16,929 bases of DNA from Bacteroidales bacterium UBA4353 (GTDB lineage Bacteria > Bacteroidota > Bacteroidia > Bacteroidales > Paludibacteraceae), in NCBI GenBank assembly GCA_002394025.1, contig DGSV01000076.1, positions 1-16,929 on the forward strand, in the 5' to 3' direction. Position 1 is the first letter of the stretch, and every line of letters begins with the position of its first letter. Shown in pieces: positions 1 through 8,606 of this stretch. Both the position numbers and the translations under genes were made by a program. Under the pieces are notes generated by a model. It was not told the origin of the DNA, made no database searches, and was given only the letters and a program-made list of their open reading frames with translations.

Positions 1-47
1 ACTTTATCAACGACCGCCAATAACCTGTAATTCGATATCCTTAACAT
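1..47 (-). CDS. possible start of a leftward gene, cut by the window edge
   Basis: On the minus strand an ATG at 47-45 opens a frame with no stop to the left edge; it would begin MLRISNYRLLAVVDKV. The only support is position: it lies about 25-30 bases downstream of a good promoter (77-107) on the same strand. Another ATG at 57-55 gives only 16 codons before a stop. With 15-16 residues no family can be recognised, and the true start could lie further left with this stretch as leader. Confidence 0.2.
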   Translation of the reverse strand, partial: MLRISNYRLLAVVDK

Positions 48-76
48 AACACGTCATTATTTCTTGATTACGTATG

Positions 77-107
77 CAAAGTTAACAACAAATCACGAAT
101 AATACAA
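77..107 (-). promoter_or_regulatory. leftward Bacteroidota-type promoter
   Basis: Read on the minus strand, TTG (107-105) is followed after 20 bases by TAACTTTG (84-77). This fits the primary sigma factor consensus of the phylum (TTTG, about 19-21 bases, TAnnTTTG). Transcription would start near position 70 and run off the left edge, so the gene it serves is outside the window. It is divergent from the GH2 promoter. Confidence 0.55.
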
Positions 108-329
108 CGTTTCCGATAAGCCGCCCCCTGTCGCTTGCGAATTGCATTTGGTGCCTCCGAATGTCACGAATTATGACGGGGCAGGCGTTTGCCGATTTTC
201 TTTATGTTGTGAATTATTTTCATGCAGTTGTAAAGATAGAGTTTTTTTGAACGACACAAGAGTCTATACAAACTTATGATGTGCTGATATTCACGAAAAG
301 AAGATACTATATTATTTTAAGTCAAAAAA
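108..329. other. intergenic stretch between divergent promoters, no gene seen
   Basis: No convincing open frame is seen on either strand. The interval has a G+C-rich island at about 120-187 in an otherwise A+T-rich region. Within it CCCCTGTC (125-132) can pair with GACGGGG (175-181) around one bulged base, but the loop exceeds 40 bases, so a structured RNA is not proposed. A leftward TAAGTTTG box at 276-269 resembles a -7 element but lacks a matching -33 element. Confidence 0.4.
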
Positions 330-364
330 TTGCTCTGATTTTCCTGATTTTTTTTGTAACTTTG
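330..364 (+). promoter_or_regulatory. promoter of the GH2 gene
   Basis: TAACTTTG at 357-364 is a perfect TAnnTTTG -7 element. The best upstream TTG, at 330-332, is 24 bases away, longer than the usual 19-21, so the -33 half is weak. The spacer holds a run of eight T. Transcription would start near 370, leaving a leader of only about 15 bases before the ATG at 386. Confidence 0.5.
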
Positions 365-385
365 TAGTCAAAGCATCAAATACCT

Positions 386-2962
386 ATGAGAAACGATTTA
401 TATCACTCCCTATTCATTTCCGCAGTTTTTGTTTTATATTTTTTGTCCTTTTCTGCCGCCGCAGCCCAGCGCCATGAAACATTATTACGTACCGGTTGGC
501 GTTTCGTCAAGGGCGAGCAGGTTCGTGCCGAGCAGGTCGGTTATGATGACAGCGGTTGGCAGGTTGTCAGTGTTCCTCACGATTGGGCTATCTATGGTCC
601 TTTCGACCGCAGCAATGACTTGCAGCAGGTCGCCATCAGCCAAAATCATGATGAACATGTAGAGATTAAGACGGGTCGCACCGGCGGTCTGCCTTACGTG
701 GGTGTTGGCTGGTATCGTCTGCACCATGACGTTGCCACTTTTGACGCTTCGCGTCAGTGCGCTACTCTGATATTCGATGGTGCCATGAGTCAGCCGCGGG
801 TATATGTCAACGGCGCGTTTGCCGGCGAGTGGAAATATGGTTATAACTCTTTCAGCCTTGACGTGAGCGACAAGTTGCACCAAGGCGATAACGTGATAGC
901 CGTTCGTTTGGAAAACGAGCCGGAGTCGAGCCGTTGGTATCCCGGTGCAGGATTGTTCCGCAACGTACATCTGGTGATAACCGACAAGACTCATGTTGAT
1001 GTCTGGGGTACACACGTTACGACTCCGTTTGTGACGGACACTATGGCTGTTGTGCGCCTCAAGACCGACGTGAAGAACAGCGTGGGAAAGACGCTGAAGG
1101 TCGTCACAAGTATGATCGACCGTCATGGTATAGTAATAACCTCAGATACTTCGGAGCATTACGTGCGTCAGGAAATACCTGTGGAGCAGAATTTTATAGT
1201 ACACAACCCGAGTCTCTGGACTCCCGAGTCTCCACTGCTCTATGAACTGCGCAGTGATATATATGCCGATGGCAAACTTGTTGACAGTTACTCTACTCGC
1301 TGCGGCATACGCAAGGTGGAGGTTGTTCCCGGTTTGGGATTTATGCTCAACGGTAATGTTCGCAAGTTCAAGGGAGTATGCCTGCACCATGATTTGGGTC
1401 CTTTGGGTGCCGCGGTGAATAGGGCTGCTCTGCGTCATCAGATAGTGATGCTCAAAGACATGGGTGCCGACGCGATACGCACCACGCACAATATGCCGGC
1501 TCCGGAGCTTGTGGAGTTATGCGACGAGATGGGTATGATGTTGTTCGTAGAGCCTTTCGACGAGTGGGATGTTGAGAAATGCAAGAACGGTTACCATAAG
1601 TGGTTCGAGCAGTGGGTGGAGCGCGATATGCGCAATATGCTCGTCCACTACCGCAATGCGCCGAGCATAGTGATGTGGAGCGTTGGCAATGAAGTTCCCA
1701 CCCAATGCAGTAATGACGGTTACAAGGTCGCCAGCCGTCTGCAACAGATGTGTGTTCAGTATGACGGAACTCGTCCCATATCGGCAGGTATGGACCAAGT
1801 GAGCTGTGTTCTTGAGAATGGTTTTGCCAGCGTGCTTCAGGTGCCGGGGTTGAACTACCGCACTCACCGCTACGTGGAGGCTTACGAGAACCTGCCGCAG
1901 GGCGTTGTGCTGGGTTCTGAGACGGCATCTACGGTGAGTTCGCGAGGTGTGTACCACTTCCCAGTGGTACTGGATTTCGATGCCATAAATGCCGATAAGC
2001 ATTGCAGTTCCTATGACGTGGAATATAGCAACTGGTCCAACACTCCCGATCAGGATTTCGCTCTTCAGGATGACTACCCGTGGACCATCGGTCAGTTTGT
2101 ATGGACCGGTTTCGACTATCTTGGTGAACCATCGCCCTACGACAATGACTCATGGCCATCTCACGGGTCATATTACGGCATTATAGACCTTGCCTCAATT
2201 CCCAAGGACAGATACTGGCTCTACCGCTCACAATGGAACTCCGAGAGCCCTACGCTGCACGTTCTACCCCACTGGACATGGCATGGTCGCGAGGGACAGA
2301 AAACGCCGGTATTCGTATATACCAGTTATCCTGAGGCTGAACTGTTCATCAATGGCAAGAGCATGGGTCGCAAGGCATTTGCCGGCAAGGACGAGACGGA
2401 ATGTAAGCTCGACGGGATACGTCCGAGTGGCAAAGAGATGAAGCCTTGGGGTTCTCCCGCACGCCCTGACCTGCTGCAGCGCTACCGACTGATGTGGACT
2501 CTGGTGAACTACGAGCCGGGTGAGATACGCGTGGTGGCATACGACGACAAGGGCAATAAAGCCGCCGAAAAAATAGTCCGCACAGCCGGAAAACCGCACC
2601 ACATAATCGCCACGGCAGACCGCGACACTATAAACGCCAATGGAGAAGACCTCGCATATATCACGCTCAGCGTTGTCGATAAGGACGGCAATCTATGTCC
2701 TGATGCCAATAATACCCTGAATGTCAAAGTAGAAGGCTGCGGCACCTTACGGGCACTGGGTAACGGTGACCAGACAAGCGTGGAGTCGTTCCAAGGCAGT
2801 CAGATGCATGCTTTCCATGGCATGATGACAGCGATAGTGCAAAGCAAAAATTCAGAACAAAGAGACAAGAACCAAGAAGCAAGAGACAAGAGTCTGGATA
2901 TTGTTGTAACGATTTCCGGTAAGGGGCTTAAAGAGGCAAAAATAGTTGTGAAGTGCGAGTGA
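386..2962 (+). CDS. secreted glycoside hydrolase family 2 (beta-galactosidase type)
   Basis: This 858-residue GH2 enzyme is expected to cleave a terminal beta-linked sugar, most likely galactose, outside the cytoplasm. Residues 1-27 form a signal peptide ending SFSAAAAQ. Then come the N-terminal sugar-binding sandwich (about 30-200, with HDWAIYGPF), an immunoglobulin-like domain (about 205-315) and the TIM barrel (about 318-610). The barrel has WSVGNE with Glu436 as acid/base and LGSETAS with Glu512 as likely nucleophile, so both catalytic residues are present. After it come a DUF4982-like domain (about 640-725) and a C-terminal Ig-like domain (about 735-858). The family assignment is firm; the substrate is inferred, and beta-glucuronidase or other GH2 activities are possible. 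Residues 824-835 (EQRDKNQEARDK) are encoded by a 7-base tandem repeat and look like an insertion. No sugar transporter or regulator gene is adjacent. Confidence 0.93.
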   Translation: MRNDLYHSLFISAVFVLYFLSFSAAAAQRHETLLRTGWRFVKGEQVRAEQVGYDDSGWQVVSVPHDWAIYGPFDRSNDLQQVAISQNHDEHVEIKTGRTGGLPYVGVGWYRLHHDVATFDASRQCATLIFDGAMSQPRVYVNGAFAGEWKYGYNSFSLDVSDKLHQGDNVIAVRLENEPESSRWYPGAGLFRNVHLVITDKTHVDVWGTHVTTPFVTDTMAVVRLKTDVKNSVGKTLKVVTSMIDRHGIVITSDTSEHYVRQEIPVEQNFIVHNPSLWTPESPLLYELRSDIYADGKLVDSYSTRCGIRKVEVVPGLGFMLNGNVRKFKGVCLHHDLGPLGAAVNRAALRHQIVMLKDMGADAIRTTHNMPAPELVELCDEMGMMLFVEPFDEWDVEKCKNGYHKWFEQWVERDMRNMLVHYRNAPSIVMWSVGNEVPTQCSNDGYKVASRLQQMCVQYDGTRPISAGMDQVSCVLENGFASVLQVPGLNYRTHRYVEAYENLPQGVVLGSETASTVSSRGVYHFPVVLDFDAINADKHCSSYDVEYSNWSNTPDQDFALQDDYPWTIGQFVWTGFDYLGEPSPYDNDSWPSHGSYYGIIDLASIPKDRYWLYRSQWNSESPTLHVLPHWTWHGREGQKTPVFVYTSYPEAELFINGKSMGRKAFAGKDETECKLDGIRPSGKEMKPWGSPARPDLLQRYRLMWTLVNYEPGEIRVVAYDDKGNKAAEKIVRTAGKPHHIIATADRDTINANGEDLAYITLSVVDKDGNLCPDANNTLNVKVEGCGTLRALGNGDQTSVESFQGSQMHAFHGMMTAIVQSKNSEQRDKNQEARDKSLDIVVTISGKGLKEAKIVVKCE
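2855..2892 (+). repeat. 7-base tandem repeat inside the GH2 coding region
   Basis: Five units in register: GAACAAA, GAGACAA, GAACCAA, GAAGCAA, GAGACAA, then GAG. They encode a charged stretch in the C-terminal domain. The same GRACNAA unit occurs between genes at 7191-7220. Seven is not a multiple of three, so gain or loss of one unit would shift the frame for the last 20-odd codons. Confidence 0.75.
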
Positions 2963-3028
2963 TGGAAGCATTATCAAGCAATATCCGTATCATAATTGCA
3001 CCAAAACTTTGGTTTTACGATTAAAGAT

Positions 3029-3059
3029 TTTGAGTATAGGTTTTTATTTTATAATTTTG
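3029..3059 (+). promoter_or_regulatory. promoter of the LRR protein gene
   Basis: TTTG (3029-3032), 19 bases, then TAATTTTG (3052-3059): a full match to the Bacteroidota consensus. Transcription would begin near 3066, giving a leader of about 85 bases to the preferred ATG at 3151. Confidence 0.7.
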
Positions 3060-3150
3060 TAGGTGAAGTACCAACAGATAAAATGACCGACTATACCAAA
3101 AATAAAAAGTCATGTTATGGCATTTTTTATTAACTCCTAATATACACGTT

Positions 3151-6100
3151 ATGAAAGAGTTCTTATCAACGATTTTAATTGCGATAGCACTCTTGTTAGC
3201 CACACCGGCTTATTGCAATTATTACGGCGGTCAGTGCGGTCCCGATGTGCACTATTTGTACGACATCTATACCGGCACCCTGACGCTGACCGGCACAGGC
3301 GCAACGTATGATTACAACGGCATGTATGACAACGAATACAGTGCCCCATGGGGACCCTATAGCGGCACTATTCACCAAATCATCGTCAGCGAGGGCATCA
3401 CTAGTGTAGGCAACTGGATTTTCGGCAGACAGAAAGATAGCGAGACGCACTATACGCTGCCAAGCACCCTGACCCGCATCGGCAGCAACGCATTTTACGG
3501 CATCACGGCAAACTCATCAGTCACCATTTCCGCCAACGTCAACGACATAGGTGGCGGAGCGTTCCGCGACGGAAGCATGGCAGCGGTAACTCTTGACGAG
3601 AACAACCCGTGGTACGTAATGGAAGACGGCGTAATATATAATGCGGACAGGACCACACTACACACATACTTTACGCGCGAAGGAGTGACAGAGTTTACCG
3701 TGCCCCAGACCGTTACAACAATCGGCAAATACGCCTTTAGTTACGGACTGCAGACTATCGTGTTGCCCGAAGGTCTGACAACAATAGAGGACTACGGGTT
3801 TAACAACTGCAACGAACTACTGAGCATCAACCTGCCATCGACACTGCGTACCATAGGAAAATCCGCATTCTATGGCTGCCATCATTTGCCCTCAATAACC
3901 TTTAACGACGGTCTGCAACTTATAGACATGTTCGCTTTCGAGGAATGTAACGCACTTGAGACAATAGTGCTGCCGGCATCAATAACATTCTTCGGGCAAG
4001 GCGTTTTCTACAAATGCCGCGGGCTAAGGAACGTAACCATCAACTCAAGCGCTTATTTCAACCCCCAGATGTTTTATGGTTGTACAAGCCTTGAAAGTGT
4101 GGTCATAACCAACAATACAAAAATAGGCAGCAGCATGTTCTGCGGTTGCACGGCACTGACCAACGTCACTCTGCCCGACAATCTACGGGATATATACGGA
4201 AATGCATTTCAGGGGTGCACGTCGCTCACAAGCATTGACCTGCCCGCATCATTGAGCAGCATCGGCGGCGACGCTTTCAACGGTTGCATAGCACTGACAA
4301 ATATTGAACTGCCGGCGTCGTTAGGCAACATTGATAACGGAGCCTTCGCCGGCTGCACGGCGCTTACAAACATTGAATTTCCGGCGGGATTAGGAAGAAT
4401 CGGCGACAGGGCCTTCAGGGACTGTACGGCACTGACAAGCATAACACTACCCGACGCGATAAACAGCATAGGGGCATACGCTTTTGCCGGCTGCACGGGG
4501 TTGACAGAGGCTGTATTCCCCGTGAACCTAAACAGTATAGGCGCTAACATCTTTGATGCCTGTCCGCTGCTTAGCAGCATAGTGTGGAACGTTCGCAACG
4601 CAAGCGACGCCACGCAGGGCAACGGTCCGTTCTACACCATCCGCGAGCAGATAACGTCATTCACCCTGGGCAGTGAGGTGAAGCACATACCGGCATACCT
4701 TCTGGAAAGTATGCCTCTGCTTACCGACGTCACGCTGCCGGCTTCGGTGCAGAGCATAGGCGCAGGGGTGTTCTACGGCTGCCCGAACCTACAAAGCGTT
4801 ACGATGTCGGGCGGCGTGACACAGCTCGGCGAGTCAGCCTTCTACAACTGCCCGAGCCTACAGAGCGTAACGCTGTCGGACAACATCGAGGGCATAGGCA
4901 ACTACACGTTCTACAACTGCCGGAACCTACAAAACATAAACGCACCATCGGCACTGACATACGTGGGTGACTATGCTTTCTATCAATGCGTAAAAATGAC
5001 CTCTTTCCCCCTACCCGACGGGGTGAGTGACATAGGGAATTTCGCGTTTTACATGTGGAATTCGGAACCCAACAGTATGCTGCAGGAATTCCGCCTGCCG
5101 GAAGGGCTGGTCAACATAGGCGAAAACGCCCTTGCGGGATGCTACCAGATTGACAGCCTGCATATCGGAGCAAATGTCAGAGGGCTAAAAAAGCGCGTAT
5201 TTGACGGAATGACATTGCTTAGAAAAGTCACATTTGCCGAAAACTCACAACTGCAATATATCGGCGAGTATGCCTTCCGTGTATGCGAAAACCTCAACGA
5301 CATAGACATCCCAGCGAGCGTTGACAGTCTCGGTGCGGGAGCATTCGCGGACTGCACATCACTAAGGGAAGTCACCATACCCGAAAACGTGCGTGTGGTA
5401 GAGAATATCGCATACGCCAGCATCTCGCCGCTGTTTGAGGGCTGCACGGGGCTGAAAAGAGTGAACTGGCTGGCCCGCAACTGCGCAGATTTCGGTGAGA
5501 GAACACCCTTCTATATGCACCATTCGTTCGGAGGAGATGTACTCATTCAACCAGACACTATCGTTTTCGGCGACAATGTGGAGCATATCCCCGCCAAGTT
5601 GTGCTACAAGATGTCGCGGCTGCACGGGATTGAGATACCAGAGTCGGTTACCTCGATAGGCGACGAGGCGTTCAGCGGCTGCACGGCGGTTGATTCGGTG
5701 ATATGCCACATACACACACCGCTGCATGTGAACGCCAACGTGTTTGACGGCATTAACCGCCCAGAGACCAAATTATATGTGCCTTTTGACGCTGTGCTGG
5801 CATACCGCACAGCGGACGTATGGAAAGACTTCGACATAAAGATGCTACCGCAAGACGAATACAGCGGCATGTGCGGCGAGACGGCGATGTGGACCTACAC
5901 CAAGGCTACACGCACCCTACGCATACACGGGACAGGGGCAATGACATACAACACGGAATACGAAGTGTTTGCAGCAGACGTTGACACACTAATTGTGGAC
6001 AAGGACATAACGGAAGTAAGGCCGATAATCGATTGCTTGGACAATGATTGCTTCAGTTGGCGCACTGAGGGTACGTTTGAAAACCTCAATAACCTGAAGA

Positions 6101-7188
6101 AAGTGATATGGAACGCCCGCAACGCGACAGGCGGGACAACAGATATACCAATAATTGATGAAGAATTTGAAGAAGAACAGTATGTGGCAAGCATAAATCT
6201 GTTCGGGAATAACTATACGCTAAAAGAATCGTTAGAGAATTTCGAATTCGGGCCGGATGTTGTCGTCGTGCCAAACGGGATATGCAGTTCGATGCGAGGC
6301 ATCAGGCACATAAGCCTACCCGAAGGCGTAGAAACGATTGGAGTGTGGGCTTTCGAATATTGCGACAATATGGAGAGCATAACAATACCTTCAACATTGA
6401 AAACAATAGAGGCATCCGCTTTTGAATTCTGCACCGCATTGACATCATTGCACCTGCCCGAAGGCTTGACAAGAATAGGGAACAGCGCATTCATTTATTG
6501 CAAGAGTTTGGAAAGCACCAACTGGCCGTCCACCGTGACAAGCGCAGGCACATATATGTTCACTGACTGCGAATCGCTGCGCGCCCTACCCGAAGGCATA
6601 ACGTTATTTACCGACGGCATGTTCCAGGGTTGCAAGAGTATTGAAGAAGCTGTTATTCCAGCCGGCATTACCGAACTGCCAAATTCCGTATTTTACGGTT
6701 GCACGTCGCTGCGCCGCGTGGAACTGCCGGCATCGCTGACACTGATAGGTAACCTCGCTTTCAGTTCATACGACCCCATATCGCTTGAGGAAATCATCTG
6801 CCATGCGCTCACCCCTCCGACACTTGGCAGAGAAGAATGGGAGCGTGAGAGTGTTTTCGCCGACCACCCAGGGCACGGCGCCTACTCATACTCGGCACGG
6901 CTATCTGTGCCCTGCATGAGCCTCCAGCTCTATCGCGACAACAATGTGTGGGGCAAATTCGCCGCCGGTGAATGCCTTGAAGAGACGGCGCTCAACGATG
7001 TTGATGACGACAAGAGCGGAATATCGGTTATTGACGGCATGCTACTCAACCCCAACCGCCTGACAATAAGCGTGTACAACGTCCTCGGGCAAAGACTCTA
7101 TAACGGCAATGAGGAACATATTCGCCTCACTAACAACGGTCTACTCCTCATAGCCCATCCTCACGGCACCACGAAACTCATCCGGTAA
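3151..7188 (+). CDS. BspA-like leucine-rich repeat surface protein with T9SS signal
   Basis: A 1345-residue exported protein of the BspA-like (LRR_5, Treponema pallidum-type) family, which in other bacteria acts in adhesion; its ligand here is unknown. The start at 3151 is chosen because it gives a clean signal peptide (MKEFLSTILI..., about 22 residues). An in-frame ATG at 3112 would add 13 residues ahead of it. The layout is duplicated. Module 1 (about 29-75) has QCGPD...GTLTLTGTGA, then LRRs to about 870, ending in a cap LYVPFDAVLAYRTADVWKDF. Module 2 (Cys908 onward, MCGETAMWTY...GTGAM) is followed by LRRs at about 1026-1231 and a second cap LSVPCMSLQLYRDNNVWGKF. Most repeats read AFxGCTxLTxIxLPxxLxxIG. 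Three non-LRR islands begin with W-N/L-x-R-N (near 4589, 5467 and 6106). The last 60 residues (NVLGQRLYN...TTKLIR) look like a T9SS C-terminal sorting domain. It is a stand-alone gene. Confidence 0.88.
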   Translation: MKEFLSTILIAIALLLATPAYCNYYGGQCGPDVHYLYDIYTGTLTLTGTGATYDYNGMYDNEYSAPWGPYSGTIHQIIVSEGITSVGNWIFGRQKDSETHYTLPSTLTRIGSNAFYGITANSSVTISANVNDIGGGAFRDGSMAAVTLDENNPWYVMEDGVIYNADRTTLHTYFTREGVTEFTVPQTVTTIGKYAFSYGLQTIVLPEGLTTIEDYGFNNCNELLSINLPSTLRTIGKSAFYGCHHLPSITFNDGLQLIDMFAFEECNALETIVLPASITFFGQGVFYKCRGLRNVTINSSAYFNPQMFYGCTSLESVVITNNTKIGSSMFCGCTALTNVTLPDNLRDIYGNAFQGCTSLTSIDLPASLSSIGGDAFNGCIALTNIELPASLGNIDNGAFAGCTALTNIEFPAGLGRIGDRAFRDCTALTSITLPDAINSIGAYAFAGCTGLTEAVFPVNLNSIGANIFDACPLLSSIVWNVRNASDATQGNGPFYTIREQITSFTLGSEVKHIPAYLLESMPLLTDVTLPASVQSIGAGVFYGCPNLQSVTMSGGVTQLGESAFYNCPSLQSVTLSDNIEGIGNYTFYNCRNLQNINAPSALTYVGDYAFYQCVKMTSFPLPDGVSDIGNFAFYMWNSEPNSMLQEFRLPEGLVNIGENALAGCYQIDSLHIGANVRGLKKRVFDGMTLLRKVTFAENSQLQYIGEYAFRVCENLNDIDIPASVDSLGAGAFADCTSLREVTIPENVRVVENIAYASISPLFEGCTGLKRVNWLARNCADFGERTPFYMHHSFGGDVLIQPDTIVFGDNVEHIPAKLCYKMSRLHGIEIPESVTSIGDEAFSGCTAVDSVICHIHTPLHVNANVFDGINRPETKLYVPFDAVLAYRTADVWKDFDIKMLPQDEYSGMCGETAMWTYTKATRTLRIHGTGAMTYNTEYEVFAADVDTLIVDKDITEVRPIIDCLDNDCFSWRTEGTFENLNNLKKVIWNARNATGGTTDIPIIDEEFEEEQYVASINLFGNNYTLKESLENFEFGPDVVVVPNGICSSMRGIRHISLPEGVETIGVWAFEYCDNMESITIPSTLKTIEASAFEFCTALTSLHLPEGLTRIGNSAFIYCKSLESTNWPSTVTSAGTYMFTDCESLRALPEGITLFTDGMFQGCKSIEEAVIPAGITELPNSVFYGCTSLRRVELPASLTLIGNLAFSSYDPISLEEIICHALTPPTLGREEWERESVFADHPGHGAYSYSARLSVPCMSLQLYRDNNVWGKFAAGECLEETALNDVDDDKSGISVIDGMLLNPNRLTISVYNVLGQRLYNGNEEHIRLTNNGLLLIAHPHGTTKLIR
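4144..4557 (+). repeat. 69-base tandem LRR coding repeats
   Basis: Six consecutive 23-codon units begin exactly 69 bases apart (4144, 4213, 4282, 4351, 4420, 4489), each starting near G/D-C-T/I-A/S/G-L-T. No unit contains an insertion or deletion, and the third base varies while the protein pattern is kept. This is the most regular part of the LRR gene and suggests local amplification. Confidence 0.8.
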
Positions 7189-7190
7189 GG

Positions 7191-7220
7191 GGACAAAGGA
7201 CGAAGAACGAAGAACGAAGG
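7191..7220 (+). repeat. 7-base tandem repeat after the LRR gene
   Basis: GGACAAA, GGACGAA, GAACGAA, GAACGAA, GG: four units of GRACNAA starting two bases after the LRR stop codon. It is the same unit class as the array inside the GH2 gene. Confidence 0.7.
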
Positions 7221-7221
7221 C

Positions 7222-7273
7222 ATATAAATCGGACAAATCATATATTCAACTATACGATTTGTCCGACTTATAT
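7222..7273. repeat. large palindrome, copy A
   Basis: The left arm 7222-7239 (ATATAAATCGGACAAATC) pairs with 7256-7273 (GATTTGTCCGACTTATAT) in 17 of 18 positions, around a 16-base loop that itself contains TATA...TATA. The inner 34 bases (7231-7264) match the element at 7389-7422 in 31 positions. It could act as a terminator-like hairpin for the LRR gene, as a protein-binding operator, or as the end of a mobile element. Its reuse next to a promoter favours protein binding. Confidence 0.7.
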
Positions 7274-7357
7274 ATAATACGCTATACAGCAAGTCATTAT
7301 AGCACCAAAAAAACTGTTAAAAACGCAACCAAAACTAAAAAATTTACTCAAAAAAGA

Positions 7358-7387
7358 TTGTAATATGAGAAAAAAACACTATTTTTG
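7358..7387 (+). promoter_or_regulatory. promoter of the ATPase gene
   Basis: TTG (7358-7360), 19 bases, TATTTTTG (7380-7387). The predicted start, near 7394, lies inside palindrome copy B, which begins two bases after this -7 box. That is the classical position for an operator that blocks transcription initiation. Confidence 0.65.
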
Positions 7388-7388
7388 C

Positions 7389-7422
7389 GGACAAATCATA
7401 TAGTCAACTATACATTTTGTCC
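7389..7422. promoter_or_regulatory. palindrome copy B at the ATPase transcription start
   Basis: GGACAAA (7389-7395) and TTTGTCC (7416-7422) form the outer arms, and TATAG/CTATA around TCAA form an inner hairpin. The element matches copy A in 31 of 34 positions. It ends 17 bases before the ATG at 7440. It is likely an operator or a 5'-leader hairpin; autoregulation by the ATPase is a hypothesis only. Confidence 0.6.
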
Positions 7423-7439
7423 AAAACCGCATTAACATT

Positions 7440-8606
7440 ATGTATTTAAGAACTTTACAACACGAACTTTTGAAATTATCTGCCAATTGGAGCGTCATTT
7501 CAATAACCGGTCCCCGTCAATCGGGAAAAACAACATTGTGCAAAATAGCTTTTCCTAATTACTCATACGTAAATCTTGAGCACATACCAACTCGCTCTGA
7601 AGTTGCGAAAGACCCTGCGGCATTCCTTGATTTACACAGAAATGGAGTCGTGATTGACGAGGCGCAGTTGCTACCTGAATTATTTTCATACGTGCAAATC
7701 GCAGTTGATAATGACAAGAGCAGAAGGATTGTTCTATCGGGTAGCAGTGATTTTCTCTTAATGAAGAACATAACCCAATCTTTAGCGGGGCGCGTTGCCG
7801 TTTTACGACTACTACCTTTGTCAATCAACGAGTTAGGCATCACAGATAATTACTCCACCGACGAGTTGATGTTCAAAGGCTTTTTACCCGCAATTTGGGG
7901 GGACGGACGCAATGCCGAATTTGTTCACGAAAGTTATTTAAGCACATACGTTGAGAGGGATTTGAGACAACTAACAAAAGTTAAAGACCTCGAACTTTTC
8001 AGAAAATTCATGACATTATGCGCCGTTAGAATAGGCTCTGAATTCAATGCCATGTCGCTTTCTAATGAATTAGGCGTAAGCGTACTAACCATAAAGTCTT
8101 GGATTGGGCTTTTGGAAGCATCATACGTCTGCTACGAACTGCCACCATTTTTCAAGAATATAGGTAAACGCTTGGTCAAAACGCCAAAAATATATTTCTA
8201 TGATGTTGGATTAGCATGCCATTTGTTGGGCATACAATCTGCTCAACAATTAGCAACTCACCCCTTGCGAGGCAGTCTTTTTGAGAATATGGTCGTATCT
8301 GAAATGCTGAAATGGAGGTTTAATAACGGGCAACGAAGCAACCTTTCTTTTTACAGAGATAAGGGACAGCATGAAGTGGACATAATTCAGGAGTTTGGCA
8401 ACGAACTTAGGGCATACGAAATCAAATCAGCGACGATGCTAACCTCTGATTTCTATCGTAACCTCAAATATATCAAGAAGTTGCTTGGTGACAGCATCCT
8501 TTCGACGCAAGTTATCTACGACGGAAAAGACGAGTGGAACAAACCAGAAGAAGGCTATATCAATTACCGCAATTGGAAAGAAGATAACCCTTATGCGGTA
8601 ACATAG
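7440..8606 (+). CDS. AAA ATPase of the AAA_14/DUF4143 family
   Basis: A 388-residue cytoplasmic ATPase of a family that is common and often multi-copy in Bacteroidota and many anaerobes, with no settled function. The N-terminal ATPase half has Walker A GPRQSGKTT (24-32) and Walker B VVIDEAQ (70-76), with a conserved LSGSSDFLLM (99-108). The DUF4143 half includes SYLSTYVERDLRQL (165-178) and a winged-helix-like stretch (about 190-230). Near the C-terminus HEVD (311-314) and YEIKS (326-330) resemble the D...ExK pattern of PD-(D/E)xK nucleases (Asp314, Glu327, Lys329). Length is typical and the gene is intact. It stands alone, with a palindrome at its promoter and a cluster of small palindromes right after its stop. 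Its codons look more A/T-rich than those of its neighbours, suggesting separate acquisition. The last residues (NPYAVT) lie close to the palindrome cluster and may be recently remodelled. Confidence 0.9.
   Translation: MYLRTLQHELLKLSANWSVISITGPRQSGKTTLCKIAFPNYSYVNLEHIPTRSEVAKDPAAFLDLHRNGVVIDEAQLLPELFSYVQIAVDNDKSRRIVLSGSSDFLLMKNITQSLAGRVAVLRLLPLSINELGITDNYSTDELMFKGFLPAIWGDGRNAEFVHESYLSTYVERDLRQLTKVKDLELFRKFMTLCAVRIGSEFNAMSLSNELGVSVLTIKSWIGLLEASYVCYELPPFFKNIGKRLVKTPKIYFYDVGLACHLLGIQSAQQLATHPLRGSLFENMVVSEMLKWRFNNGQRSNLSFYRDKGQHEVDIIQEFGNELRAYEIKSATMLTSDFYRNLKYIKKLLGDSILSTQVIYDGKDEWNKPEEGYINYRNWKEDNPYAVT

Noticed and set aside
485..1126. 213-codon open frame on the minus strand
   Set aside because: It lies wholly inside the well-supported GH2 gene, has no promoter or family signal and reads as low-complexity antisense translation.
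1452..1928. 158-codon open frame on the minus strand, rich in Arg, Pro and Ser
   Set aside because: Antisense shadow of the GH2 catalytic domain; composition is typical of a wrong-frame translation.
3112..3150. Upstream ATG at 3112 as start of the LRR protein
   Set aside because: It would put 13 extra residues in front of a standard signal peptide that starts at 3151; not fully excluded because it is downstream of the predicted transcription start.
4144..4557. CRISPR-like regular spacing at 69 bases
   Set aside because: The periodicity is coding: 23-codon LRR units in one open frame, with no distinct spacers.
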